Shown here piece by piece: positions 50,713 through 63,164 of a stretch of DNA of 64,000 bases. The stretch covers positions 1 to 64,000 of the forward strand of contig URVB01000012.1 of NCBI GenBank assembly GCA_900551075.1. Direction: 5' to 3'. The notes below the pieces were generated by a model. The model worked only from the letters and a program-made list of their open reading frames with translations, was not told the origin of the DNA and did no database searches. Source of the DNA: an uncultured Blautia sp. (GTDB taxonomy: Bacteria; Bacillota; Clostridia; Lachnospirales; Lachnospiraceae). Position numbers and translations under genes: made by a program. Position 1 is the first letter of the stretch; each line of letters opens with the position of its first letter.

Positions 50713-50827
50713 ACGAACCCGCCCTTCTCATCCCATTTCTCTTCAACTCTTCTGCAGTTACCTTTTCAATCCTGTCAGGATTTTCGTCAATATAGTCCTT
50801 CAGTAATCTGAATATATCATAATTCAT
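50654..50827 (-). CDS. 57-residue small ORF with an excellent ribosome site
   Basis: The ATG at 50827 follows AAAGGAGGAAGAT. The product starts MNYDIFRLLKDYIDENPDRI, continues EKVTAEELKRNGMRR and ends in a Cys-rich stretch that overlaps the 28-residue membrane frame. The N-terminal 35 residues look like a genuine charged helical peptide. The C-terminal part may not be constrained and is probably the by-product of the overlap. It lies between the ZTP riboswitch promoter and the divergent AraC gene. Function unknown. Confidence 0.5.
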   Translation of the reverse strand: MNYDIFRLLKDYIDENPDRIEKVTAEELKRNGMRRAGSYGNNDDYQSDCCCIGHLRF

Positions 50828-50970
50828 ATCTTCCTCCTTTACTCTCTGTCTTATGTTTGATATAATTATATTTAATTACAGGGAGATATTATATATATAA
50901 ATTGCCATATTTTATAATTATGTAGCCAATTTCAACATTTATGAAGATATTGTATCTAAAGGAGCATTCT

Positions 50971-51855
50971 ATGGAAATAAAAGTAAAAAGCAATCAGGCC
51001 GAAGAAATCGAAGGTCTGTCATCCCAATATCCTTATGTTATGCACCATGTGGATTTTAGCAAAGCCAAAATCCCCTGGCACTGGCATGAAGAGGTAGAAT
51101 TCAACTATATTCTAAACGGAAAGGCCAAGCTGACCACAGCCAGCCATTCCTATTTTTTCCATGAAAAGGAAGCCTTCTTTATCAATGCGAATATCCTCCA
51201 TACTTTAAATAATGCCGCTGACGGACAGGAATTATATGTGGATTCACATCTGTTCCATCCGGTTTTTTTAGGAGGACATTTCAGAAGTATTTTTGAAATA
51301 AAATATCTGGAGCCTGTTTTAAAAAATAATAAGTTTGAAATTATTGAATTCAGAGATGAAAATAAAGAACAAAAAGAAATTCTGGAAAGACTGCGGTATA
51401 TTTCCCTTCTCCAGAAAAAAGAAAATACAGAATTTCAGACCAGAAACGCTTTTTCCGATATATGGCTTCTTTTGATTGAAGAGCTCCACAGACTGGAGGC
51501 CAGCGGTTCTCCCATAAAGCTGGTAAATCAGGACAGAATTCAGTCAATGCTTGCATTCATACAGCAGAACTACGATTCAAAAATCACCCTGGAGGAAATC
51601 GCAGCAGCAGCCTCTGTCAGCAAACGCGAGTGTATCCGCTGCTTTCAGACCTGCTTACAAAAAACGCCATTTGAATATCTGCTGGAATACAGAATCCAAA
51701 TGGCGGAAAAATTACTGCGTACTTCCAATGCTTCCATCACTGAGATTGCAATGAAAACGGGTTTTTCTAACAGTGCTTATTTCAGTAAAATATTTCGGAA
51801 ATTAAGAAATACAACTCCCGGCGAATACCGCAGTCAATGGCTCAGATTCTCCTGA
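50971..51855 (+). CDS. AraC family transcription regulator with cupin sensor
   Basis: 294 residues from the ATG at 50971 behind AAAGGAGC. N-terminal cupin (KAKIPWHWHEEVEFNYILNG, EKEAFFINANILHTLNNA), then two HTH motifs: ITLEEIAAAASVSKRECIRC and TEIAMKTGFSNSAYFSKIFR, ending TTPGEYRSQWL. Such regulators sense sugars or stress. The target is unclear, since the neighbours are an amidase gene, two tiny ORFs and purine genes. Its 3' end overlaps the convergent amidase gene by 22 bases. Confidence 0.9.
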   Translation: MEIKVKSNQAEEIEGLSSQYPYVMHHVDFSKAKIPWHWHEEVEFNYILNGKAKLTTASHSYFFHEKEAFFINANILHTLNNAADGQELYVDSHLFHPVFLGGHFRSIFEIKYLEPVLKNNKFEIIEFRDENKEQKEILERLRYISLLQKKENTEFQTRNAFSDIWLLLIEELHRLEASGSPIKLVNQDRIQSMLAFIQQNYDSKITLEEIAAAASVSKRECIRCFQTCLQKTPFEYLLEYRIQMAEKLLRTSNASITEIAMKTGFSNSAYFSKIFRKLRNTTPGEYRSQWLRFS

Positions 51856-52619
51856 AGCACATAGTCCTCCTGTATCTGTGCTTCTATATCCGCCTTCATC
51901 TGCTCCCACGCCACGGGATTCTCCACATAATATTTCGGACAATTTTTTCCGGTAACATCATAATGGCGGATCACATTCTCCTCCGTCAGACCAAACCTCG
52001 TGCAGAGCCATGCAGATAATTTTACGACAGAATCATAGGTCGCAGTTTCAAAAGCCCCTGTCTCATCCATATGGCAGCATTCAATAGACACCGTATCCAC
52101 ATTTCGTGCATTGGTCGCATATGACATTTCTGAGGTGGGGATGCACTGTACAACCTCTCCTTCCAGTCCTACGACAAAATGACTGCTGACCTTTGTCTCC
52201 TGTGTCGTTGCCAGATTCTCGAAATAATTCCTGTTTGCCTGTGCTGTCGCCCCGGGATTCGCTGTATAATGAATCGCTATGTAATTGACATTTTCTATGG
52301 CAATCTGCGGCCTGGAATAAGCATTCGGAGTCAAAAGCTGTACATCAATCCAGGGGGCACCTTCCTGCTGCCAGCGCTCCGGACCGCTCTCCTCCTGTGC
52401 TGCCAGTTCTGCACGCTTTGCCTCCTCTAACTCCTTTGCCCTCTTCATAGCCGCCATACTGATAAACAGGATTGCAAAAACAACCAGAATGCATGCAGCA
52501 GTGATATACAGATTTCGTCGTTTTTCTCTTTGTCTTTTGAGCTTTTTAACAGCAGAAGACCTGCGCAAATGTGCAGGTCTTGCCGAACTTTTCCGTTTAT
52601 TTTCCTTCTTCTGTGCCAT
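51834..52619 (-). CDS. Membrane-anchored N-acetylmuramoyl-L-alanine amidase (Amidase_2)
   Basis: 261 residues. Basic N-terminus (AHLRRSSAVKKLKRQREKRR), one membrane helix (NLYITAACILVVFAILFISM), an acidic Glu/Ala-rich coiled linker, and an amidase domain with zinc ligands in IAIHYTANPG and IRHYDVTGKNCPKYYV. It cleaves the amide bond between MurNAc and L-Ala of peptidoglycan outside the membrane. Overlaps the AraC gene tail-to-tail by 22 bases. Confidence 0.88.
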   Translation of the reverse strand: MAQKKENKRKSSARPAHLRRSSAVKKLKRQREKRRNLYITAACILVVFAILFISMAAMKRAKELEEAKRAELAAQEESGPERWQQEGAPWIDVQLLTPNAYSRPQIAIENVNYIAIHYTANPGATAQANRNYFENLATTQETKVSSHFVVGLEGEVVQCIPTSEMSYATNARNVDTVSIECCHMDETGAFETATYDSVVKLSAWLCTRFGLTEENVIRHYDVTGKNCPKYYVENPVAWEQMKADIEAQIQEDYVLQENLSH

Positions 52620-52684
52620 TTCTTACCTGAATCCAAAACATCTGTGTTCTGTTTGCTTTACTATTTTCTCTGAGAAAAAACCGA

Positions 52685-54166
<1,482 letters not shown>

Positions 54167-54219
54167 TTAATTTGTTGTTTTGAGTTTGTTCCCTAGTGTA
54201 ACAAAAATCAGAATTTGTG

Positions 54220-54723
54220 TCAATCCAAAAAAACTTTGCTGGGAGCTGAATTTTTGATAGCCTGTGCCATATCTTCGTCCGGTTCGATAATCACCTTACA
54301 GGTTTGGTTTTCATCTCTGGTAATGATTGCAAAACGCCTGTGTTCCGGATTGCCTGAAGAATAATCCAAAACCTTCAGTTGTGTATTGCTGTTGTAATAA
54401 TCCAGACGATGTGAATTCAGCGGCGCGACCAGATCTGCTTCCTGAAGATTCAGAGTCTTTACTTTCTTTCTTTTAGATTTTGCCATGACCATATCAATGT
54501 CCATTTCCCCGTTCACAAACAGGTATTCATACTCCAAATCTGTCCTTGGAATCAGAAAATAGGCTGCAACTCCAGCCGCAACAGCCCCGATAAGAAGAAG
54601 CGGCGTGATGAAAATTCCGGCTGCCGCCAAAAGCACAGTCAGCGCAATCAAACCATATTTCAGGAGGGCATCTTTTCCTGTTGGATCCTTTTTTACAAGT
54701 AACTCAGAATATAAATCGCTCAT
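54220..54723 (-). CDS. Two-helix membrane protein of unknown function (possibly DUF6106)
   Basis: 167 residues. After MSDLYSELLVKKDPTGKDAL come two hydrophobic helices (LLKYGLIALTVLLAAAGIFI, then PLLLIGAVAAGVAAYFLIP). A soluble beta-rich part follows: YEYLFVNGEMDIDMVMAKSK, LDYSSGNPEHRRFAIITRDE, VIIEPDEDMAQAIKNSAP. I believe this is a Lachnospiraceae family (DUF6106), but the name is from memory. It lies between guaB and groL on the same strand. Membrane-tethered, role unknown. Confidence 0.7.
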   Translation of the reverse strand: MSDLYSELLVKKDPTGKDALLKYGLIALTVLLAAAGIFITPLLLIGAVAAGVAAYFLIPRTDLEYEYLFVNGEMDIDMVMAKSKRKKVKTLNLQEADLVAPLNSHRLDYYNSNTQLKVLDYSSGNPEHRRFAIITRDENQTCKVIIEPDEDMAQAIKNSAPSKVFLD

Positions 54724-54870
54724 ATTGTATTCTCCTTGTGATGTACTTTATCCCGAATGCTGCCCCGGTTCCGCTGCACAGCATCCGCCGTTTGTTATAC
54801 TATATCACAAAACGGAACCAGCGTCTATGGCGCCGATTCCGTTAATTCATAAAAGTTTTAAAGTATTTTT

Positions 54871-56806
<1,936 letters not shown>

Positions 56807-56837
56807 CTATTTTCCTCCTTTATTTTTGAGTTTTCTG

Positions 56838-56864
56838 CTAGCACTCTTTTTCTTCGAGTGCTAA
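56838..56864 (-). promoter_or_regulatory. CIRCE operator of groESL
   Basis: CTAGCACTC-N9-GAGTGCTAA, 8 of 9 and 9 of 9 matches to the two CIRCE arms, 35 bases upstream of groS. It is the binding site of the HrcA heat-shock repressor. Confidence 0.92.
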
Positions 56865-57028
56865 TCACTGTCCTTATATTATTGAATTCGTTTCTTTTCT
56901 GCAACTCTTTTCAGCGTTACTATTTGGATTATATTCTAATTTTATCTCTTTTATTCTTTAGTTTTCTTTCTTTTACTCATTTTTTTAATTTTTATAATTA
57001 AAACTATATCGTGTACTTTCCTGTGAAA

Positions 57029-57067
57029 CAAAAAACTGTCTCATGCAGTTCCCTGCAAAAGACAGTT
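57029..57067 (-). terminator. codY terminator
   Basis: Leftward stem AACTGTC / GACAGTT with inner TTGCAG / CTGCAT pairs, then six T-rich bases, 20 bases after the codY stop. Confidence 0.75.
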
Positions 57068-57086
57068 TACGTAAAATCATCATTTA

Positions 57087-57872
57087 TTATGCTTTCTTAT
57101 TCCTCTGAGCCTTAATTTCTTCCAGCTCATCGAAAATCACTTCATTCAAAACTTTGATGTAGGTACCCTTCATACCTGATGACCGCGATTCAATGACACC
57201 CGCACTCTCAAACTTACGCAGGGCATTCACAATAACTGATCGTGTAATTCCTACACGATCTGCTATTTTACTGGCAACTAAGATGCCCTCTTCCCCATCT
57301 AATTCATCAAAAATATGAATGATAGCTTCCAGTTCCGAGAAGGATAAGGTATTAAATGCAGACTTCACTACCTGCTGCTTTCTGTCTTCTTCCGCATTCT
57401 CTTCATGTACGGCGCGCATCATTTCCAGCCCTACTACAGTCGTTCCATACTCACTGACAATAATATCCTCAATGTCGTATGGCTTTTCTTCACGGTACAT
57501 GAATACCGTTCCCAGCCGTTCCCCTGCAATATCAATGGGGTTTACAATTCCCTGACATCCGCTGGCAACATGTTCGAATCCCAATGTCTGAAGGTTAACG
57601 TTTTCTTTTGTAGACAATACTCCCAAAAACCGCTCGTTTAACAGTGCGTCTACATATCCGCCGACCTCGTCCTCGATTAGTTCAGTTATTTCTTCGACAC
57701 CCGGACACAAACTGACTCCCAAAACTTTCCCTTTTTTACTTAGCACAAGAATATTAGAACTCAAGGTTTCCATAAGCACTTGACAAATATCATTAAATAC
57801 GACTTTACTGGAACTGCTGTTGTGCAAAAGTTTATTAATTTTTCTTATTTTGTCTAACAACTGAACGCTCAT
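57087..57872 (-). CDS. codY: GTP-sensing global regulator CodY
   Basis: 261 residues, the usual length. N-terminal GAF domain (MSVQLLDKIRKINKLLHNSS, VLSKKGKVLGVSLCPGVEEI) binds branched-chain amino acids. The C-terminal winged helix ASKIADRVGITRSVIVNALR, KFESAGVIESRSSGMKGTYI binds DNA. It represses nitrogen, virulence and sporulation genes when nutrients are rich. Start at the ATG at 57872 behind AAAGGAGGA. It follows topA on the same strand but has its own terminator. Confidence 0.96.
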   Translation of the reverse strand: MSVQLLDKIRKINKLLHNSSSSKVVFNDICQVLMETLSSNILVLSKKGKVLGVSLCPGVEEITELIEDEVGGYVDALLNERFLGVLSTKENVNLQTLGFEHVASGCQGIVNPIDIAGERLGTVFMYREEKPYDIEDIIVSEYGTTVVGLEMMRAVHEENAEEDRKQQVVKSAFNTLSFSELEAIIHIFDELDGEEGILVASKIADRVGITRSVIVNALRKFESAGVIESRSSGMKGTYIKVLNEVIFDELEEIKAQRNKKA

Positions 57873-58044
57873 CTCGTCCTCCTTTCGCCTTTGTCATTTT
57901 TATAAAAGATATTGCTGACTTAATACTACACGTTTTATATCAGAATTACAAGACATTTTTACTATTTTTCCATTTAACTTCGTTATTCAGAAAATATTAA
58001 TGTTTTTCTGTCTTTTGAACAAAACGGAGTATTTTCTACGGAAC

Positions 58045-58081
58045 AAAAAACAGAACCGGTAAAAAATTTACAGGCTCTGTT
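58045..58081 (-). terminator. topA terminator
   Basis: Leftward stem AACAGAGCC / GGTTCTGTT (one G-T pair) followed by TTTTTG, 9 bases after the topA stop. Confidence 0.8.
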
Positions 58082-58089
58082 TCCCTTTA

Positions 58090-60162
58090 TTAACCATTTT
58101 CTTTTGGTTTCTGTTCCACATAGCTGCAGGATGTTTCACTGCAGACCAGCTTATTTCCCTTTTCTACCATATAGCTGCCGCATACCGGACATTTTTTATC
58201 AGAAGGCTTCTGCCAGGACATAAAATCACACTCCGGATTATCCTCACAGCCATAGTACCTCCTGCCCTTCTGTGTTTTCTTCAAGACCACATCCCTGCCG
58301 CATTTCGGGCAGGCTACGCCGATTTTTTCATAATATGGCTTTGTATTTCTGCATTCCGGAAATCCCGGACATGCCAGAAAACGTCCGTGAGGACCATATT
58401 TGATCACCATATTTCTTCCGCAGGCATCACAGATTACATCTGTCACTTCATCCTGAATATCCACCTTTTCAAGCTCTTTTTCCGCTTCGTCCACATCGCG
58501 CTTTAAGTCCGGATAAAAATTGCGGACAACCGTTTTCCATTGTACGGAGCCTGCCTCCACACAGTCTAACAGCCCCTCCATCATGGCAGTAAAATTAACA
58601 TCCACAATACTCGGAAACGCCTGCTTCATAATATTGTTCACAACCTCACCTAATTCTGTCACATACAGATTCTTCTGCTCTTTGGCCACATAGCGGCGGC
58701 TGATGATAGTTGTTATCGTCGGTGCATAAGTACTTGGCCTTCCGATTCCCTGCTCTTCCAATGCCTTGACCAAGGAAGCTTCCGTATAATGTGCCGGGGG
58801 CTGTGTAAAATGCTGCTCCGGCTTCCATTCAAGAAGCTCCAGCTTCATGCCTTTTTCCAGACTCTGACTCAGAACATTATCCTTTTTATGATCCTCATCC
58901 TGTGTATACACAGACATAAAACCCTCAAATGCCACTTTAGATGCAGCAACTGTAAATACATATTCTCCGGCTCCGATTCTCACGGATGTCGTCTCATAGC
59001 GGGCCGCAGACATACGGCTTGCAGCAAACCGTTTCCATATAAGCTGATACAGACGAAATTGATCCCTGGAAAGAGACTCTTTGATCTGGGCGGGAGTTCT
59101 GCTGATATCCGTCGGTCGGATTGCTTCATGCGCATCCTGAATCTTCTGCCCCTTTTTTGCAGTCTTCTCAGTCCCGGATACATATGCATCTCCGTACTGA
59201 GCAGCAATATATCCCCTTGCCGCCTGATCTGCCTCTTCAGAAATTCTGGTAGAATCCGTACGCAGATATGTGATCACACCCACGGTTCCATTTCCCTTGA
59301 TATCCACGCCTTCATATAGCTGCTGCGCCAAACGCATGGTTTTCTGTGTAGAAAAATTCAGGGTTTTCGCAGCCTCCTGCTGCAGGGTACTGGTTGTAAA
59401 CGGAAGCGGCGCATTTTTCACACGCTCCCCCTTTTTTACCTCCGTCACCTTATATTCCTGATCCTTAAGCCTTTCGAGCAGTTCATCCATTTCCTTCTTA
59501 TTATGAATAGGAAATTTTTTGTCCGTGCCGTAAAATTTTGCCTGAATCGCCTTCTTTTCGCCTGCCGCACGGAACGTGCCCTCCAAACTCCAATATTCCT
59601 CCGGAATAAAGGAATTAATCTCCTCCTCCCTGTCACAGATGATGCGAAGGGCCACTGACTGCACACGCCCCGCACTCAAGCCTCTCTTCACCTTCGCCCA
59701 AAGCAGGGGACTGATGCTGTATCCCACCATACGGTCCAGCATACGTCTTGCCTGCTGTGCGTCAACCAAATCCATATCCAGGTCCCTTGCCTGTTTGATG
59801 GAAGCCTTTACTGCGGTCTTTGTAATTTCATTAAAAGAAATCCTGTGCATTTTTTGGGGATTCTCTTTCAGCGCCTGCATCAGATGCCATGAAATCGCTT
59901 CACCCTCCCGATCCGGGTCCGTTGCAAGATAAATCTTATCGGCTTTTTTTGCGGCCTTGCGAAGCCCCGCAAGCAATTCCCCCTTACCGCGTATGGTGAT
60001 ATACTTCGGCTCAAAATCATTTTCCACGTCAATTCCAAACTGGCTTTTCGGAAAATCGCGTACATGACCGTTCGATGCCTGTACCTCATAATTGCTTCCC
60101 AGAAATTTTTTTATGGTTTTTACTTTTGCAGGTGATTCCACTATCACCAGATATTTTGCCAT
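58090..60162 (-). CDS. topA: DNA topoisomerase I
   Basis: 690 residues from the ATG at 60162 (MAKYLVIVESPAKVKTIKKF), behind TAGGAGAGG. Toprim domain with YLATDPDREGEAISWHL, catalytic Tyr in GVITYLRTDSTRIS, and three C-terminal zinc ribbons: CDACGRNMVIKYGPHGRFLA with CPGFPEC, CPKCGRDVVLKKT with CEDNPEC, and CPVCGSYMVEKG with CSETSC. It relaxes negative supercoils. It follows dprA by 43 bases. Confidence 0.96.
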   Translation of the reverse strand: MAKYLVIVESPAKVKTIKKFLGSNYEVQASNGHVRDFPKSQFGIDVENDFEPKYITIRGKGELLAGLRKAAKKADKIYLATDPDREGEAISWHLMQALKENPQKMHRISFNEITKTAVKASIKQARDLDMDLVDAQQARRMLDRMVGYSISPLLWAKVKRGLSAGRVQSVALRIICDREEEINSFIPEEYWSLEGTFRAAGEKKAIQAKFYGTDKKFPIHNKKEMDELLERLKDQEYKVTEVKKGERVKNAPLPFTTSTLQQEAAKTLNFSTQKTMRLAQQLYEGVDIKGNGTVGVITYLRTDSTRISEEADQAARGYIAAQYGDAYVSGTEKTAKKGQKIQDAHEAIRPTDISRTPAQIKESLSRDQFRLYQLIWKRFAASRMSAARYETTSVRIGAGEYVFTVAASKVAFEGFMSVYTQDEDHKKDNVLSQSLEKGMKLELLEWKPEQHFTQPPAHYTEASLVKALEEQGIGRPSTYAPTITTIISRRYVAKEQKNLYVTELGEVVNNIMKQAFPSIVDVNFTAMMEGLLDCVEAGSVQWKTVVRNFYPDLKRDVDEAEKELEKVDIQDEVTDVICDACGRNMVIKYGPHGRFLACPGFPECRNTKPYYEKIGVACPKCGRDVVLKKTQKGRRYYGCEDNPECDFMSWQKPSDKKCPVCGSYMVEKGNKLVCSETSCSYVEQKPKENG

Positions 60163-60205
60163 GTTACCTCTCCTAGCTTTTATTCTCATCCCTGCATAAA
60201 TTCCT

Positions 60206-61102
60206 TCAGGAATCTGTACAGTCCTGCTTTATATATTGTCTGCCCCTTTCCCGGGCAAGTCCCATAAGCTCCAATTCCAGAAGAAGACTGGATATCTTTT
60301 CCGGCGGAAGCCCTGTTCTCCTGATCAAATCATCCAAACTTTTTGGTCGTAAATCGAGACAACTATACAACAATTTTAAATCACTTGCAAGTCCTAACTT
60401 ATTTTTTTCGAAGGATTTCTTTTGATTTTTCACTGAAATTCCCCATTCGGAAAGAAGAACTTCCGGTGTATAGGCAATCCCCGCCCCATCATAAATCAAT
60501 TTGTGGCAGCCTCTGCTTAAAGCCTCCGAAACAGCTCCCGGAACGGCATATACAGGCTTTCCCTGCTCCAAAGCATACTGTGCGGTAATCAGAGAGCCGC
60601 TTTTCTCCTTTGCCTCCACAACAAGCACCACGTCTGCAAGTGCGCTGATGATTCTGTTTCGCGCCGGAAAGAAATAAGTCCTTGCTTTAATCCCAGGGGG
60701 ATATTCGCTCAAAATTCCCCCGTCCTTATGCAGTATCCTCCTGTAAAGAGCTTGATTCCTTGCAGGATAACAGATATCCACTCCATTTCCAAGTACTGCA
60801 TATGTGGGCATTCCCCCTTCCATGGCTCCTCTATGGCCCTCAGAATCAATTCCATATGCCATTCCGCTGATGACCTGTACACCAGCTTCACTTAAACACT
60901 TTGCATAGCGAAACGCCTGTATCCTGCCGTAAGGGCTGCACATTCTGGCACCCACAATGGCAATTGCCGGCAACGTTTCCTTCGGGAGCTGACCTTTTAC
61001 ATAGATCTTTTCGGGCATATCGGAATAATATTTCAGCTTATTCGGATATGCCGGACTGTTTCTGCCGATACAGCAGATTTCCCTGTTGTCTGTTCCTTCC
61101 AT
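60206..61102 (-). CDS. dprA: DNA processing protein DprA, N-terminally short form
   Basis: 298 residues. Rossmann core AIVGARMCSPYGRIQAFRYA, VISGMAYGIDSEGHRGAMEG, TYAVLGNGVDICYPARNQAL, GGILSEYPPGIKARTYFFPARNR, ADVVLVVEAKEKSGSLITAQ, and a C-terminal winged helix (RPKSLDDLIRRTGLPPEKIS). Most DprA have an N-terminal SAM/HhH domain of ~60 residues; here the protein begins almost directly with ICCIGRNSPAYPNKLKYYSD, so that domain is missing. It loads RecA on incoming single-stranded DNA during transformation. It lies 42 bases downstream of comM. Confidence 0.9.
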   Translation of the reverse strand: MEGTDNREICCIGRNSPAYPNKLKYYSDMPEKIYVKGQLPKETLPAIAIVGARMCSPYGRIQAFRYAKCLSEAGVQVISGMAYGIDSEGHRGAMEGGMPTYAVLGNGVDICYPARNQALYRRILHKDGGILSEYPPGIKARTYFFPARNRIISALADVVLVVEAKEKSGSLITAQYALEQGKPVYAVPGAVSEALSRGCHKLIYDGAGIAYTPEVLLSEWGISVKNQKKSFEKNKLGLASDLKLLYSCLDLRPKSLDDLIRRTGLPPEKISSLLLELELMGLARERGRQYIKQDCTDS

Positions 61103-61144
61103 ATAAAGTACCTCCTGTCACCGCTTTTTATAACTGTTTCCTTA

Positions 61145-62665
61145 CTAATTCCAATATTTTTTGTCAAATGCACGATAAGACAGCGCTTCTCCAAGATGAT
61201 GAGCCATAATCCGCTCCTGCCCCTCCATATCTGCAATGGTGCGGGCAACCTTCAATATTCTATGATATGCCCTGGCGCTCAGCGGCAGTGTTTCGAAGAC
61301 GCGCCCCAAATACTTCTGTTCCTGTTCTTCCAAACGGCAATACTGCTCGATCTGCCTGCCCTTAAGCTCTCCGTTAAATTTCGTATTTTCTTTCCGGTAT
61401 CTCTGTCTCTGAATCTCCCTGGCCGCCTCCACCCTCCGCCTGATATTGGCGGAGCTTTCACCCATATTGGAACTGTTCATCCTTTCAAAGCCAATATTGG
61501 AAACATCTGCACACAAATCTATTCTATCTAAAAGCGGCTGGCTGATCTTTCCCAGATAATGTGCAACCTCACCCGGCGTACAGCGGCACTGGTTCATATC
61601 CGGATAATGGCCGCAGGGACAGGGATTCATTGCTGCGCATAAGATAAAGTTTGCAGGGTATTCATACGTCCCGCAGGTTCTGGCAATACGAATCACCTTA
61701 TCCTCCAAAGGCTGTCTCAGAATCTCCAGACTCCTTCTGGAAAATTCCGGCATTTCATCAAGAAACAGTACACCTCTGTGGGCCAAAGTAATTTCCCCCG
61801 GCCCCGCCTTCCGTCCGCCGCCCGCAAGTGCCTGCGCCGAGCAGGTATGATGCGGGCTTCGGAACGGCCGTTTGCGTATTAAAGGGGAATCCCTGGAAAG
61901 AAGTCCTGCAATACTGTAAATCTTAGTCAGCTCCAGCCCTTCCTCAAAGGTCAGCCGGGGCATGATCGTCGGAATCCTTCGCGCAAGCATTGTTTTGCCC
62001 GCTCCCGGGGGACCGACCATCAAAAGATTGTGAAACCCGCTTACTGCAATTTCCACTGCGCGGCGGGCTCCCTCCTGTCCCCTGATTTCCGAAAAGTCCA
62101 CACTCTCCTTTTCTTCTGCGGACGTTTCCGGTACGGCTTCTTCTCGGTATTGCTCAGGCTCCCTTAAAAAGGTAAGCATCTCTTTCAGATTCCGGATTCC
62201 GATCACCTGAATATCCTGAATCAGTTTTCCTTCTTTCAGATTTCCGTAAGGAATCATACAAAAACGGCACTTCTGCTCTCTCGCCTGAATCACCACAGGC
62301 AGAATCCCTGTAATGCCGTGAACATCCCCGTTCAGACCGAGTTCCCCGGCCAGCATCACGCCATGCAGGTGCTCCGGCCCCAAAACTCCTGCCGCAGACA
62401 GTACGGCTGCTGCCACAGGCAGGTCAAAACCGGCACCCTCCTTTTTTATATCCGCAGGCACAAAATTCACTGTAATTTTCCTTGGCGGAAGACTGATCCC
62501 ATTGTTCTTCAGCGCGGTCCGCACTCTGTCCTGCGCCTCCCGTACCTGTGTGGACGGAAATCCCACCATAGTAAAGGAGGGAAGCCCATCACTGATATCC
62601 GCTTCTACCTGAATCGGATATACCTTCATCCCTAAAATCGTTGCCGATAACACACTGGCAAACAT
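61145..62665 (-). CDS. comM: YifB/ComM family AAA ATPase
   Basis: 506 residues from the ATG at 62665 (MFASVLSATILGMKVYPIQV), with AAAGGGAG upstream; the longer frame to 62767 lacks support. N-terminal ChlI-like domain with GLPSFTMVGFPSTQVREAQD, Walker A LLMVGPPGAGKTMLARRIPT, RSPHHTCSAQALAGGGRKAG, GVLFLDEMPEFSRRSLEILR, and a C-terminal helical Mg-chelatase domain with arginine finger region SARAYHRILKVARTIADMEG. ComM is a helicase for branch migration in natural transformation. Next to dprA, it suggests a DNA-uptake-related function. Confidence 0.92.
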   Translation of the reverse strand: MFASVLSATILGMKVYPIQVEADISDGLPSFTMVGFPSTQVREAQDRVRTALKNNGISLPPRKITVNFVPADIKKEGAGFDLPVAAAVLSAAGVLGPEHLHGVMLAGELGLNGDVHGITGILPVVIQAREQKCRFCMIPYGNLKEGKLIQDIQVIGIRNLKEMLTFLREPEQYREEAVPETSAEEKESVDFSEIRGQEGARRAVEIAVSGFHNLLMVGPPGAGKTMLARRIPTIMPRLTFEEGLELTKIYSIAGLLSRDSPLIRKRPFRSPHHTCSAQALAGGGRKAGPGEITLAHRGVLFLDEMPEFSRRSLEILRQPLEDKVIRIARTCGTYEYPANFILCAAMNPCPCGHYPDMNQCRCTPGEVAHYLGKISQPLLDRIDLCADVSNIGFERMNSSNMGESSANIRRRVEAAREIQRQRYRKENTKFNGELKGRQIEQYCRLEEQEQKYLGRVFETLPLSARAYHRILKVARTIADMEGQERIMAHHLGEALSYRAFDKKYWN

Positions 62666-62891
62666 CCATGCTCCCTTTCCCAGAAATACCTTCCTCCCGA
62701 ATTTCCGGTATTCTGTCACTATTTTGTATGCAGCTATTTTTGTTTGGAAATCATAAAGAATAAACAAGAAATGAGAAAGATGTGCTCTATTTCTTAACAG
62801 GATATGTATTTTATTATAGACCGTTTTGCTCCCATTTGCAATAGTCCATTTCGCTCTGCTCTATACTTTTTGCAAAAAAGGAGGGACTGCT

Positions 62892-63107
62892 ATGAAATTT
62901 CAACGTATACAGGATTTGAGAATTGATTCCGATTTATCTCAGCGCCAAATCAGTGAAATTCTCCACATCAGCCAGCGTTCTTATTCGCATTATGAAACTG
63001 GTACAAGAGGGATTCCCATTGAATTACTGATCAGAATTGCGGACTATTATGACACCACGATTGATTATCTGGTAGGACGTACCGATGACAGAAAAAGCCT
63101 GAAATAA
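62892..63107 (+). CDS. Small Xre-type HTH regulator
   Basis: 71 residues from the ATG at 62892 behind AAAAAGGAGGG; the frame to 62826 is rejected. The product starts MKFQRIQDLRIDSDLSQRQI and carries one HTH (SQRQISEILHISQRSYSHYE), then GTRGIPIELLIRIADYYDTT and DYLVGRT. It is the typical Clostridia single-domain Cro/CI-like DNA-binding protein. Divergent from comM. Target unknown. Confidence 0.88.
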   Translation: MKFQRIQDLRIDSDLSQRQISEILHISQRSYSHYETGTRGIPIELLIRIADYYDTTIDYLVGRTDDRKSLK

Positions 63108-63152
63108 AACAACAGGCAGGACACGCATGCTTCCCGCTGCATGTCCTGCCTG
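63098..63152 (-). terminator. Long hairpin between the Xre and YARHG genes
   Basis: An 11-bp stem CAGGCAGGACA (63113-63123) / TGTCCTGCCTG (63142-63152). In the leftward direction it is followed by T-rich TTGTTTTATTTC, so it probably terminates the YARHG transcript; it may also stop the Xre transcript. Confidence 0.7.
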
Positions 63153-63164
63153 CCGCTTACCTAG

